Positions 1 through 5,400 of a DNA stretch of 5,400 bases are shown here, piece after piece. Both the position numbers and the translations under genes were made by a program. The stretch is from Anaerolinea sp. GTDB lineage: Bacteria; Chloroflexota; Anaerolineae; Anaerolineales; Anaerolineaceae. Each line of letters begins with the position of its first letter. The stretch's first letter is position 1. The notes under the pieces are model-generated. The model ran no database searches and was not told the origin of the DNA. It saw nothing but the letters and a program-made list of their open reading frames with translations. The DNA is taken from the NCBI GenBank assembly GCA_013824385.1, contig PNNU01000261.1:1-5400 (forward strand), in the 5' to 3' direction.

Positions 1-3000
1 ATAAGTCGCAGTACCGCTGCATTGTTCAATAGATGTGGTTGTGTTGCCCTCAATGTCATCCACGCTCACCTCGATGAAGAAATCGATTGGGAAGGTGGCT
101 GTGCCATCCTTGAACACCCAGATTGGATCGCCGGTTGGCATGCTACCGTAATCCCATGTTGAGGTGCCGGAGCCTCCCTTATACTCGAGTTTGGTGATCT
201 TAATGTCTCCCTTGATCGTTCCGTAGAAGGCAAACCCGAAGCAGCCCGCCAATGTTATTACCATCATCCCAATCGCCAGAGCGATCATCAATCTCTGCCG
301 TTTCTTGCTCAGTGGTATGAGACTAATCCCCACCGCAGGCAGAAGAACCACAACCGCCATTCCAATTGGAACGGGGTGAGAGACGGATTGAACTGGCGGC
401 ATCAACCCTGCCAAAGGATTCAAATATGCACCTGTCCCAGGACCCGGTAGAAAGCCAGACTCATCTGTAGGTTTTGGCAGATCCAATTGTCCCTGCAAGC
501 GGATTCCGTCAATCTCGGTGATCGCAGATGCATTGAAAGTAAAGTCGCTTGCAGAAACATCCGCGGGGATGCGCTCAGGTACAAGTGCCCAATCCAAAGT
601 TTGACCGCTGCTGTCGGTGGTCATCTCACCCATCGCGCTGAGGAAGCTGAAATAAGTGGCTCCCGCCATGGCAATACCCTCTGGGTTGGCGCCATCCTCG
701 CTGTCGGTGTCTCCTCCTGTGCAGACAATATCATTGCTGAGTGCGCCTGATGGAATGATCACCCAGGTGCCATCAAGGTTGACTGGTTCAATTTTAGCCT
801 TGAAGGATTGACCGCCGGTCTTGCTGAAAGCCACCAAGCGAACCACTCCCACTCCAGTGCCAGCCTGCAACGGACCGATTTTCACTTCCTTGCTGCCGTC
901 GCTGTTAATTTCTGCTCCGCCATCCAAACGATATAGAAAAGGCACACCTGGTTCAACCACCAACATCATGGGAAGGCCGGTATACTTACCACCAGTGCCG
1001 CTGGTGATCTGCAAGGGGTAAACCCCGTCTTTTTCGACAGCAGCATTAATGATCAGGTTGGTTCCAATTTGGGTTTTCTCTTCTTTAATCTGCGGTTCAT
1101 CACCATTGTGGTTGAATTTAATTAAACTCCCTTCCGTGCGACTGATCGAAATGATCTGTCCCCATTCATCCTGGCTCTGTACGCCGGCCAATGAAATATT
1201 CGTATTGGCTTCACGCGGTGAAAATCCCAGCAGGTAGCGGGCATAATCTTCAAGATTGCTGGTGAGCATCTCTCGTTCGTAATTTCCATTGAATGGGTAC
1301 AACCCCTTATTGATCGCACGGACAAAATCATCCCGAGTAATCGGGCAGCCAAGGTCGCAGATGTTTACCATGACCAACTGCGATTGAACATAAAAATCTG
1401 CCGGCCATTCATAAGGCGCACTCTGGAAGGCAAAAGTCATATTGTCGTCTAAGGTGATCTTGCCGTATGTATTGATATCACTAGTAATATATTCAGGATT
1501 AATATCCATGACCATCACTTCAGCAGCTACTTCCAGCCACCACTCACGAGCGCCAACGGCTTTGGCAATCGCCATCGAGTACACCCGGTTCTGAATCCAG
1601 TGTCCAACCTCGTGTCGAATCGACATTCTTTCGTCATTTAATTTCACCGGTATGTCAGGAGGAAGATAGATCACGCCGTTCTTGAAATTGTATTCCGGGC
1701 TTTTATAACTAGAGCTCACCACCGCCAGGATTGGCGATGAGGCATCTAGATATGAGTTCGTATAACCCATCCCCAAATATGTGCTCACCGCAGCTTCAAT
1801 TTCTTCAGCTGCGTGATACGCATCTATGTGAGTCATTTTATCGGTTGAAGGATAAATGACCATGACTGAGCCATCTTCATTGGATTGACAGCGTTGGAAA
1901 ATTGACATCGCTTTTAAACTTACTGGCGTACACATCTTGCCGAAACTTTCTTGCTGTAGGCGGTTGCTCGCCATAATAATTGAAGAATTTGGCGCAAAAG
2001 ATGTTTGTTTGGGTGTGACCACCACGTACAACACATTGTGAGTCTGTCCATTTTCCCCATCAGGATAGAGCGCCCCGGGGTCGGTCGGTCCAAGATGAGC
2101 TTTCGTGGTCAGCTTACCATTCTGCGGAGCTTCATCCAGCAGAATGGCAGCCTGCATGTCAATGATCATCAGCAGCCGCGAATTCGGACTGGCTGCCGGA
2201 AAGGACAATACCGCCGGTCCACTGCCGTCGTTCTGACCTTGCAAAGAGACCTCATAGAACGGGGTTTCAAGTGTGTAAGTCTCGCTCAATACCTTTTCGA
2301 GCTCCCCTCCGGCTGCATAAACCGTGAGCTGGGTTATTGAATCTTCGACAGGTAGTGCTTCAGCTGCCACTTGCAAAGTGGTTCCATGGTCGTCTACGAG
2401 CTGACTTTCACCAGGGTTCAATGTCAAAGTGGATTGCTGTTTAAAGTCATATGTTTTTGTATTGGCGATAGACCCTGCCCCACCCTTTATCAGGGCAGAG
2501 ATGCCCACCACAGCCAGCACCATCACCAGCAAACCGCCGCCGACAATGCCAATCACTCCCCACGGCGACTTTTTGCGAGGAAGATTATATTGCGGGGGGT
2601 ATCCACTTTGCGGAGTGATGATTTGTTGAGGCGGTGCAATGGTTGGAGGAGCGATCGCACCCGATGGAGTTGCGGGCACCCACTGTCCCTGAGACAATAC
2701 ATACCATGCGCCTGTGCGTTCCTGCATCTGCCAGACATTCTGGCTGGCGTCCGTGACCTGCAATTGTGCCAGAACCGTGCGGTAATACTCCATGGTGATC
2801 TGGCCAGACATATATTGAGCTTCAAGCCCTGCAAATTGCCCTTCGGCCTGAGTAAAAGATAAGGGAGGTTGGTTGACAGAGACATTGCCAGGCGGTTGCG
2901 CTGGGATCCACTGGCCGCCACTCAAGGTGTACCATTGCCCCGTAAGTTCCTGAATTTGCCACTGTGCCCCTGAGCCTTCAGTCACCTGAAGCTGGATTAA

Positions 3001-3090
3001 GGCATCTCGATATTGATCATAGGATATTTGGCCGGCTTTGTATTGGGCATCCAATTGTCGAAATTGAGCTTCAGCTTGAAGAAAATCCAT
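1..3090 (-). CDS. Large membrane-anchored predicted zinc metallopeptidase (gluzincin-like), 3' end beyond window
   Basis: An uninterrupted frame of 1030 codons runs from the ATG at 3090 and is still open at base 1, so the C-terminus is missing. The start is set by AGGGAGGG four bases upstream. Seen in order: a duplicated 65-residue module (residues 3-67 and 79-143); a Pro/Gln-rich linker (about 141-170); basic PRKK, then a membrane helix (about 177-202); a beta-rich region (about 211-380); and a zincin core with HEVGH (493-497) and WWLEVAAE (517-524), where E520 is the likely third zinc ligand. A helical C-lobe (about 551-610) and further beta-rich sequence (about 640-880) follow. Two more hydrophobic segments (about 907-927 and 934-957), separated by KKRQR, precede an extracytoplasmic tail. 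The HExxH-x(22)-E layout fits gluzincins of the peptidase-MA type. I infer a cytoplasmic N-terminus and a catalytic domain outside the membrane. Substrate unknown; I cannot name an exact family. Confidence 0.85.
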   Translation of the reverse strand, partial: MDFLQAEAQFRQLDAQYKAGQISYDQYRDALIQLQVTEGSGAQWQIQELTGQWYTLSGGQWIPAQPPGNVSVNQPPLSFTQAEGQFAGLEAQYMSGQITMEYYRTVLAQLQVTDASQNVWQMQERTGAWYVLSQGQWVPATPSGAIAPPTIAPPQQIITPQSGYPPQYNLPRKKSPWGVIGIVGGGLLVMVLAVVGISALIKGGAGSIANTKTYDFKQQSTLTLNPGESQLVDDHGTTLQVAAEALPVEDSITQLTVYAAGGELEKVLSETYTLETPFYEVSLQGQNDGSGPAVLSFPAASPNSRLLMIIDMQAAILLDEAPQNGKLTTKAHLGPTDPGALYPDGENGQTHNVLYVVVTPKQTSFAPNSSIIMASNRLQQESFGKMCTPVSLKAMSIFQRCQSNEDGSVMVIYPSTDKMTHIDAYHAAEEIEAAVSTYLGMGYTNSYLDASSPILAVVSSSYKSPEYNFKNGVIYLPPDIPVKLNDERMSIRHEVGHWIQNRVYSMAIAKAVGAREWWLEVAAEVMVMDINPEYITSDINTYGKITLDDNMTFAFQSAPYEWPADFYVQSQLVMVNICDLGCPITRDDFVRAINKGLYPFNGNYEREMLTSNLEDYARYLLGFSPREANTNISLAGVQSQDEWGQIISISRTEGSLIKFNHNGDEPQIKEEKTQIGTNLIINAAVEKDGVYPLQITSGTGGKYTGLPMMLVVEPGVPFLYRLDGGAEINSDGSKEVKIGPLQAGTGVGVVRLVAFSKTGGQSFKAKIEPVNLDGTWVIIPSGALSNDIVCTGGDTDSEDGANPEGIAMAGATYFSFLSAMGEMTTDSSGQTLDWALVPERIPADVSASDFTFNASAITEIDGIRLQGQLDLPKPTDESGFLPGPGTGAYLNPLAGLMPPVQSVSHPVPIGMAVVVLLPAVGISLIPLSKKRQRLMIALAIGMMVITLAGCFGFAFYGTIKGDIKITKLEYKGGSGTSTWDYGSMPTGDPIWVFKDGTATFPIDFFIEVSVDDIEGNTTTSIEQCSGTATY
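220..372 (-). other. Hydrophobic hairpin: two further membrane segments with an embedded lipobox-like LAGC
   Basis: Residues about 907-927 and 934-957 are both strongly hydrophobic, with SKKRQR between them. This suggests out-to-in and in-to-out passes joined by a short cytoplasmic loop. The second segment contains LAGC at residues 947-950 (bases 252-241), which reads like the end of a lipoprotein signal peptide following a basic start. After it come about 70 residues of polar beta-rich sequence up to the window edge. Confidence 0.65.
1531..1614 (-). other. Predicted zinc-binding active site (HEVGH plus downstream Glu)
   Basis: HEVGH lies at residues 493-497 (bases 1614-1600) and WWLEVAAE at 517-524. 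In peptidase-MA-type gluzincins the first helix gives two His ligands and the catalytic Glu (here H493, H497 and E494). A second helix, usually of the form W-x-x-EG-x-A-E, gives the third ligand, here best matched by E520 (bases 1533-1531). The usual Gly after that Glu is Val here, which is a mild departure. No essential residue appears lost, so an active enzyme is expected. Confidence 0.75.
2485..2562 (-). other. First transmembrane helix of the peptidase
   Basis: Residues about 177-202 form an uninterrupted hydrophobic, Gly/Val-rich stretch, preceded by the basic PRKK at 171-174 and followed by a short Lys/Gly segment. The basic residues on the N-side put the N-terminal module in the cytoplasm and the catalytic region outside. 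There is no N-terminal signal peptide; this internal helix would act as the signal anchor. Confidence 0.8.
2662..3084 (-). repeat. Tandem duplication of a 65-residue module in the peptidase N-terminus
   Basis: Residues 3-67 (bases 3084-2890) align without gaps to residues 79-143 (bases 2856-2662) at an offset of 76. By hand count 38 of 65 positions are identical. Each copy has a helical half (Q-A-E-x-Q-F, then AQY-x-x-GQI and a Tyr/Arg-rich helix ending LQVT) and an aromatic half (W-Q-x-Q-E-x-TG-x-WY, then GQW-x-PA). The first half resembles the short SHOCT helical hairpin. The second half resembles small Trp/Tyr beta modules of the GYF/WW style. Both are resemblances by eye. The copies precede the first membrane helix, so they are probably cytoplasmic and may bind a partner. 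Confidence 0.85.
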
Positions 3091-3094
3091 ACAA

Positions 3095-3102
3095 CCCTCC
3101 CT
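3095..3102 (-). promoter_or_regulatory. Ribosome binding site of the peptidase gene
   Basis: On the minus strand AGGGAGGG precedes the ATG at 3090 by four bases. It contains GGAGGG, a strong Shine-Dalgarno match though slightly close to the start. It supports this ATG, which begins directly at the first copy of the duplicated module. Confidence 0.75.
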
Positions 3103-3156
3103 CTAATGGCTTTCTACCAATAAGCATAATAATTTATTTCAAGAACAGATAGCCCT

Positions 3157-3179
3157 ATTATATAAACGGAATATGTCAA
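3157..3179 (-). promoter_or_regulatory. Possible promoter of the peptidase gene (perfect TATAAT; TTGACA at abnormal spacing)
   Basis: On the minus strand a perfect TATAAT lies at 3162-3157 and a perfect TTGACA at 3179-3174, but only 11 bases separate them instead of about 17. No good -35 match sits at 16-18 bases from TATAAT, and no good -10 sits 16-18 bases after TTGACA. The region is very AT-rich. If TATAAT is used, transcription would start near 3150 and leave a leader of about 60 bases. Confidence 0.45.
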
Positions 3180-3212
3180 ATACCAGTTAAAAATAAAGAC
3201 ACTTAAGCAGGC

Positions 3213-3254
3213 AAAATTAATAAAAATAACACCCCGCATAAAAAAACGAGGTGT
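3213..3254 (-). terminator. Rho-independent terminator after the DUF454 gene
   Basis: Bases 3229-3236 (ACACCCCG) pair with 3247-3254 (CGAGGTGT) with one C-A mismatch, giving seven base pairs around a ten-base T-rich loop. Reading the minus strand, the stem is followed by TTATTTTTATTAATTTT (through 3213). It starts 49 bases past the stop codon at 3303. The stem is modest but the tail is good. Confidence 0.7.
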
Positions 3255-3302
3255 CAGTATTTTCGAATAGAATTCAGTCTGGTTTGGCGTGTATCAGTTC
3301 AC

Positions 3303-3773
3303 TTATTTTGGTTGAACGATTTCGCGATTTGGGTTATCCAAAGTGGTTTTTGAGTTATCAGTATCTCTGTTTCCAATTTCGACCAGCATCTCAGGGGTCA
3401 AGGTCTTCAACGCCAGAATATGCCAGGTAACACCAATAGCAATCACGGCTAATAATCCCCGCAGCCACCACTGCTCCACGGCAAAAATGGCAGAAGCACC
3501 AATGGTCAACCACAGAAAAGAGATTGAAACGATTTTGGTTTGAACCGGCACGGCATGATATAAGCGGTAATTACGGATCAAACGTCCAAATAAGCGGTGG
3601 TTCATGATCCAATTGAAGAGCCGATCCGAACTGTGGGCAAAGGCTGCTGCAGCTAATAGAAAGAATACTGTGGTTGGTAAAATTGGCAAAAAAATACCGA
3701 CCGTACCGATAACAACACAAAGACTGCCGCCAATGACAAACAGTGTTCTACCAAGTTTTGAAGATGATTTCAT
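3303..3773 (-). CDS. YbaN/DUF454-family inner membrane protein
   Basis: A 156-residue protein if it starts at the ATG at 3773. An in-frame TTG at 3803 would add ten residues but lies inside the preceding hairpin, so the ATG is preferred. Four hydrophobic segments are visible: about 11-28, 31-46, a third in the middle (KIVSISFLWLT...) and a fourth beginning WWLRGLLAV. The family signature of YbaN (DUF454, PF04304) is clear: FLPILPTT followed by FFLLAAAAF and SS at residues 28-49, then a short amphipathic part with LFG at 61-63. E. coli YbaN is about 125 residues; the extra length here is a polar, probably disordered C-terminal tail. The molecular role of the family is not established. The gene sits alone between two hairpins. 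It has no Shine-Dalgarno, but a TATAAT six bases before the ATG. Confidence 0.9.
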   Translation of the reverse strand: MKSSSKLGRTLFVIGGSLCVVIGTVGIFLPILPTTVFFLLAAAAFAHSSDRLFNWIMNHRLFGRLIRNYRLYHAVPVQTKIVSISFLWLTIGASAIFAVEQWWLRGLLAVIAIGVTWHILALKTLTPEMLVEIGNRDTDNSKTTLDNPNREIVQPK

Positions 3774-3779
3774 GCCTGC

Positions 3780-3785
3780 ATTATA
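3780..3785 (-). promoter_or_regulatory. -10 element TATAAT giving a probable leaderless DUF454 transcript
   Basis: A perfect TATAAT on the minus strand is followed by six bases (GCAGGC) and then the ATG at 3773. Transcription normally begins six to eight bases after a -10 box, so the first base of the mRNA would be the A of the start codon. The absence of a usable Shine-Dalgarno agrees. The -35 position would fall inside the adjacent terminator stem (about 3803-3809), where the match is poor (TGGCAA at 18 bases). Confidence 0.6.
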
Positions 3786-3791
3786 CCGGAA

Positions 3792-3840
3792 AGACCCTCC
3801 CAATTGCCAGCAACACCAGAACTAGCAATGGGAAGGGTCT
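3792..3840 (-). terminator. Long hairpin, probable terminator of the KPC/DGW operon
   Basis: AGACCCT at 3792-3798 pairs perfectly with AGGGTCT at 3834-3840. The stem continues CCCA/TGGG with one bulged A, then TTGC/GCAA with another bulge, leaving a loop of about 17 bases: some 15 pairs in all. It begins 24 bases after the stop of the lipoprotein gene. On the minus strand the tail is only TTCC, so the U-tract is weak. A structure with another role, such as protecting the 3' end of the mRNA, is possible. Confidence 0.65.
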
Positions 3841-3863
3841 AATCTCAATTTAACTTTTTGACG

Positions 3864-4523
3864 TTATTTCATCGTTGGCGCACCAAAATCTAGCGGTTGC
3901 GGGATGAAATTGTAAGTGATCGTACTGGTAAAACCCGCTGGATAATCCTCCCAGCCGTCGTTGACTGCCTCGGTAAATGTATGGCCCACCACCAAGGTAA
4001 CCGGTTGATTGAGGGCGAATCCTTCGACTATCACTCCAACCCACGCGCCAAAGTTTTCAGTCGAAGTATCTTGAATGGTCGTTACTGCATCTTTGACAAT
4101 AAATTCAGGCTGAAAGTAATCCACGCCGTCCACTTCAAAGATCCACTTAATGTGAGAAAGGTTTTCTTCCAGGGTTTTTTCGTCAATGGCCACCCAACCA
4201 TTGCTCAATTTTAATTGCGCGTTATAGGGTAACTTCACATCGTAAGATTTTCTCTGCTGAGCGCCCAGCATGTCATCCAGGTCCACGGCGTCGGGGCAAT
4301 CAGAATTGTAGAGGCAGGGTTTGAACACGAGTTCCATTTGAGAAGCGCCGCTGCCTGCCGCCTGAGGCGTGGATGTAACCACGATGTACCTCGGCGTGGG
4401 CGTTGTCTTGGCGGTGAATGTATCAGCAAGGTCTTGAAATTTTTGCGGGATCAATGCACAACTGGCAGAAATGAGTAATACAACAACCAACAATAGACTG
4501 ACGGTGATTTTTGTTTTCGACAT
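3864..4523 (-). CDS. Predicted lipoprotein with KPC/DGW domain, function unknown
   Basis: A complete 219-residue protein. It starts with a basic and hydrophobic signal peptide ending SASC, so C22 is the likely lipidated residue; the protein would sit on the outer face of the membrane. A Thr/Pro linker follows (about 40-55). The single domain (about 65-210) has C70-x5-C76 in KPC...DC, then a W-x-AIDE-x-TL-x-ENL-x-HI-x-WIF pattern (110-129), DG-x-DYF (132-137), LN-x-P (171-174) and DGW...Y...GFTS (189-200). All of these recur in the neighbouring upstream protein, so the two are paralogues. The two Cys probably form a disulfide. No catalytic motif is evident; the beta-rich look suggests a binding or structural role. 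I do not recognise the family. GGAGGT six bases before the ATG fixes the start. Confidence 0.88.
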   Translation of the reverse strand: MSKTKITVSLLLVVVLLISASCALIPQKFQDLADTFTAKTTPTPRYIVVTSTPQAAGSGASQMELVFKPCLYNSDCPDAVDLDDMLGAQQRKSYDVKLPYNAQLKLSNGWVAIDEKTLEENLSHIKWIFEVDGVDYFQPEFIVKDAVTTIQDTSTENFGAWVGVIVEGFALNQPVTLVVGHTFTEAVNDGWEDYPAGFTSTITYNFIPQPLDFGAPTMK

Positions 4524-4529
4524 TACGAG

Positions 4530-4535
4530 ACCTCC
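4530..4535 (-). promoter_or_regulatory. Ribosome binding site of the lipoprotein gene
   Basis: GGAGGT on the minus strand is six bases upstream of the ATG at 4523, a near-ideal Shine-Dalgarno. The whole gap to the upstream gene is 49 bases and shows no clear hairpin or promoter, which favours co-transcription. Confidence 0.75.
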
Positions 4536-4572
4536 GAAGGGGTTACGCCAAGTAGCTTCATATCAATAAAAA

Positions 4573-5400
4573 CTAATTACAGTAAAACTCGTGGGCTTCG
4601 CCGCTGTTGATTGTTCCTGAATCCGTGGCGCCGCCGCAGCCCCATGCCTGATAACTATAACTACCCGAACACACGTTAAGTGTCGTGACGCCTGTCACCA
4701 GATCAAAACGATAACTCATCGGACCCGATAATTTAAGGGTTACGATACCGCCGGTGGTGTTATCAATCTCAATGCTTGAGTCACTGCTGCAAGGAGGGTT
4801 AGTGGGGGCCAACGTAGGTTTGGGGGTTTTTGTATAAGGAACCGCGGTGGGTCTGGGTATTGGGGTCAGGGTCACCGTGGCAGTTGGTGTCGCTGTGGGC
4901 AAGTCTGAAGGACTAGCAATGTAGGTATAAATAGATGTGAAACCTTTTTCGTATTCAAACCAACCGTCATCCGTTTTTGCAGTCAACTTATATCCGATTT
5001 CAATGGTGTGGGGCTTGTTGAGTTTCCAACCGCTGAGGCTGACATCCAACCAAATGGCAGGGCGTTCAATGGATGGGTCATCCCTGTCGGAGACACTCAT
5101 ATATGACAACCATTGGTTATTAAAGTAATCCTGTCCATCAATACGAAAGATCCACACGATATGGGTGAGGTTCTCTTGAAGAGTGGCTTCATCTATTGCA
5201 CTCCAATGAGTGAGAAATCGCTCAGGCCTGTCATATGGAAACGTTACCTGATAGATTTTGCCCGATTTCGCGCCATTTGCAACCAGATCATCCACCCAGT
5301 CAGAATCCCAGCAATCACCGGACACCATGCAAGGTTTTACAGAGAGAGGATTTACAGGCGTGCTGGTGGCCGTCGGAGTTGAAGTGGGTGTTGCCGTTGA
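4573..5400 (-). CDS. Secreted or surface protein with KPC/DGW domain and Cys-rich C-terminal domain, 5' end beyond window
   Basis: The frame is open at base 5400, so the N-terminus, presumably with a signal peptide, lies outside; 275 residues are visible. The ATG at 5328 is internal, because the conserved KPC motif lies just upstream of it (5337-5329). Order seen: a Thr/Ser/Pro linker (5400-5350); a KPC/DGW domain (about 5340-4912) with C-x5-C, W-x-AIDE-x-TL-x-ENL-x-HI-x-WIF, DG-x-DYF, LN-x-P and DGW...Y...GFTS; a second Thr/Pro linker (about 4911-4792); and a C-terminal domain of about 72 residues (4791-4576) ending at TAG. That last domain has four Cys, in CSSD, VCSG, WGCGG and FYCN, plus a LSGP...Y pattern. 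Its look is of a small beta-sandwich stabilised by disulfides. The protein is likely extracytoplasmic. It lies upstream of the lipoprotein paralogue in the same likely operon. Function unknown. Confidence 0.85.
   Translation of the reverse strand, partial: STATPTSTPTATSTPVNPLSVKPCMVSGDCWDSDWVDDLVANGAKSGKIYQVTFPYDRPERFLTHWSAIDEATLQENLTHIVWIFRIDGQDYFNNQWLSYMSVSDRDDPSIERPAIWLDVSLSGWKLNKPHTIEIGYKLTAKTDDGWFEYEKGFTSIYTYIASPSDLPTATPTATVTLTPIPRPTAVPYTKTPKPTLAPTNPPCSSDSSIEIDNTTGGIVTLKLSGPMSYRFDLVTGVTTLNVCSGSYSYQAWGCGGATDSGTINSGEAHEFYCN
4792..4911 (-). other. Thr/Pro-rich interdomain linker
   Basis: About 40 residues dominated by Thr and Pro (PTATPTATVTLTP, then KTPKPT and APTNPP) join the KPC/DGW domain to the C-terminal Cys domain. 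Such linkers are common in secreted proteins of Chloroflexota and are extended and flexible. A second linker of the same type precedes the KPC/DGW domain at 5350-5400. Confidence 0.8.

Larger units (their letters stand above)
3091..3302. other. Intergenic region, 212 bases, AT-rich
   Basis: This gap separates the DUF454 gene from the peptidase gene. It holds the hairpin terminator of the former (3229-3254 plus tail), the candidate promoter (3157-3179) and the ribosome binding site (3095-3102). I see no small gene or RNA gene in the rest. Confidence 0.8.

Noticed and set aside
487..2862. Several plus-strand open frames of 62-163 codons inside the peptidase gene
   Set aside because: They lie wholly opposite a continuous 1030-codon minus-strand gene with recognisable domains, lack ribosome binding sites, and translate to low-complexity or Arg/His-rich sequence typical of antisense shadows.
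2553..2921. A 122-codon minus-strand frame overlapping the duplicated module
   Set aside because: It is an alternative frame of the peptidase gene. The two module copies align in the main frame, showing that frame is the selected one.
3213..3254. The A-rich/T-rich repeats as a CRISPR or mobile-element end
   Set aside because: There is one copy only, with no spacer periodicity, no target duplication and no transposase. A terminator explains it.
3774..3803. TTG at 3803 as the DUF454 start
   Set aside because: It would place the first ten codons inside the terminator stem and -10 box and has no ribosome binding site. The family homology begins after the ATG at 3773.
4573..5328. ATG at 5328 as the true start of the right-hand gene
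   Set aside because: The frame stays open to 5400 and the conserved KPC residues and a Thr/Pro linker lie upstream of this Met, so it is internal.
1..5400. tRNA, rRNA, CRISPR array, insertion sequence or phage genes
   Set aside because: I looked on both strands and saw no cloverleaf ending in CCA, no conserved rRNA segment, no regularly spaced repeats and no transposase or integrase motifs.

Overview
The window carries four protein-coding genes, all on the minus strand, so it reads right to left. The base composition is moderate and the genes are tightly packed. The secreted proteins have Thr-Pro linkers (TPTATPT-type), lipoprotein or membrane anchors, and a duplicated short helical plus Trp/Tyr module. 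I associate this combination with Chloroflexota, most likely Anaerolineae. That assignment rests on protein style only; the window holds no rRNA or other marker.

Right to left: (1) 5400-4573 is the 3' part of a secreted or surface protein, cut by the right edge. It has a Thr/Pro linker, a domain I call KPC/DGW after its conserved residues, a second Thr/Pro linker and a small Cys-containing C-terminal domain. (2) 4523-3864 is a complete predicted lipoprotein carrying the same KPC/DGW domain. It lies 49 nt downstream behind a strong Shine-Dalgarno, so the two form a likely operon of paralogues. (3) A long hairpin at 3840-3792 probably ends that operon. Immediately after it comes a perfect TATAAT six bases before an ATG, which suggests a leaderless mRNA for the next gene. 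(4) 3773-3303 is a small four-helix membrane protein of the YbaN/DUF454 family, followed by a hairpin with a T-rich tail at 3254-3213. (5) 3090-1 is the 5' part of a very large gene: 1030 codons are open and run off the left edge. I translated it line by line and found no internal stop. It encodes a membrane-anchored, predicted zinc metallopeptidase with HEVGH and a downstream WWLEVAAE, a duplicated 65-residue N-terminal module, three hydrophobic segments and an extracytoplasmic C-terminal extension.

Functionally, three of the four products look exported or surface-exposed: two KPC/DGW proteins and the peptidase. The fourth is a small inner-membrane protein. The terminators and separate start signals argue for three transcription units, so a shared pathway is not shown. 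The most unusual items are the architecture of the giant peptidase, the unnamed paralogous KPC/DGW domain pair, and the terminator that abuts a leaderless promoter.
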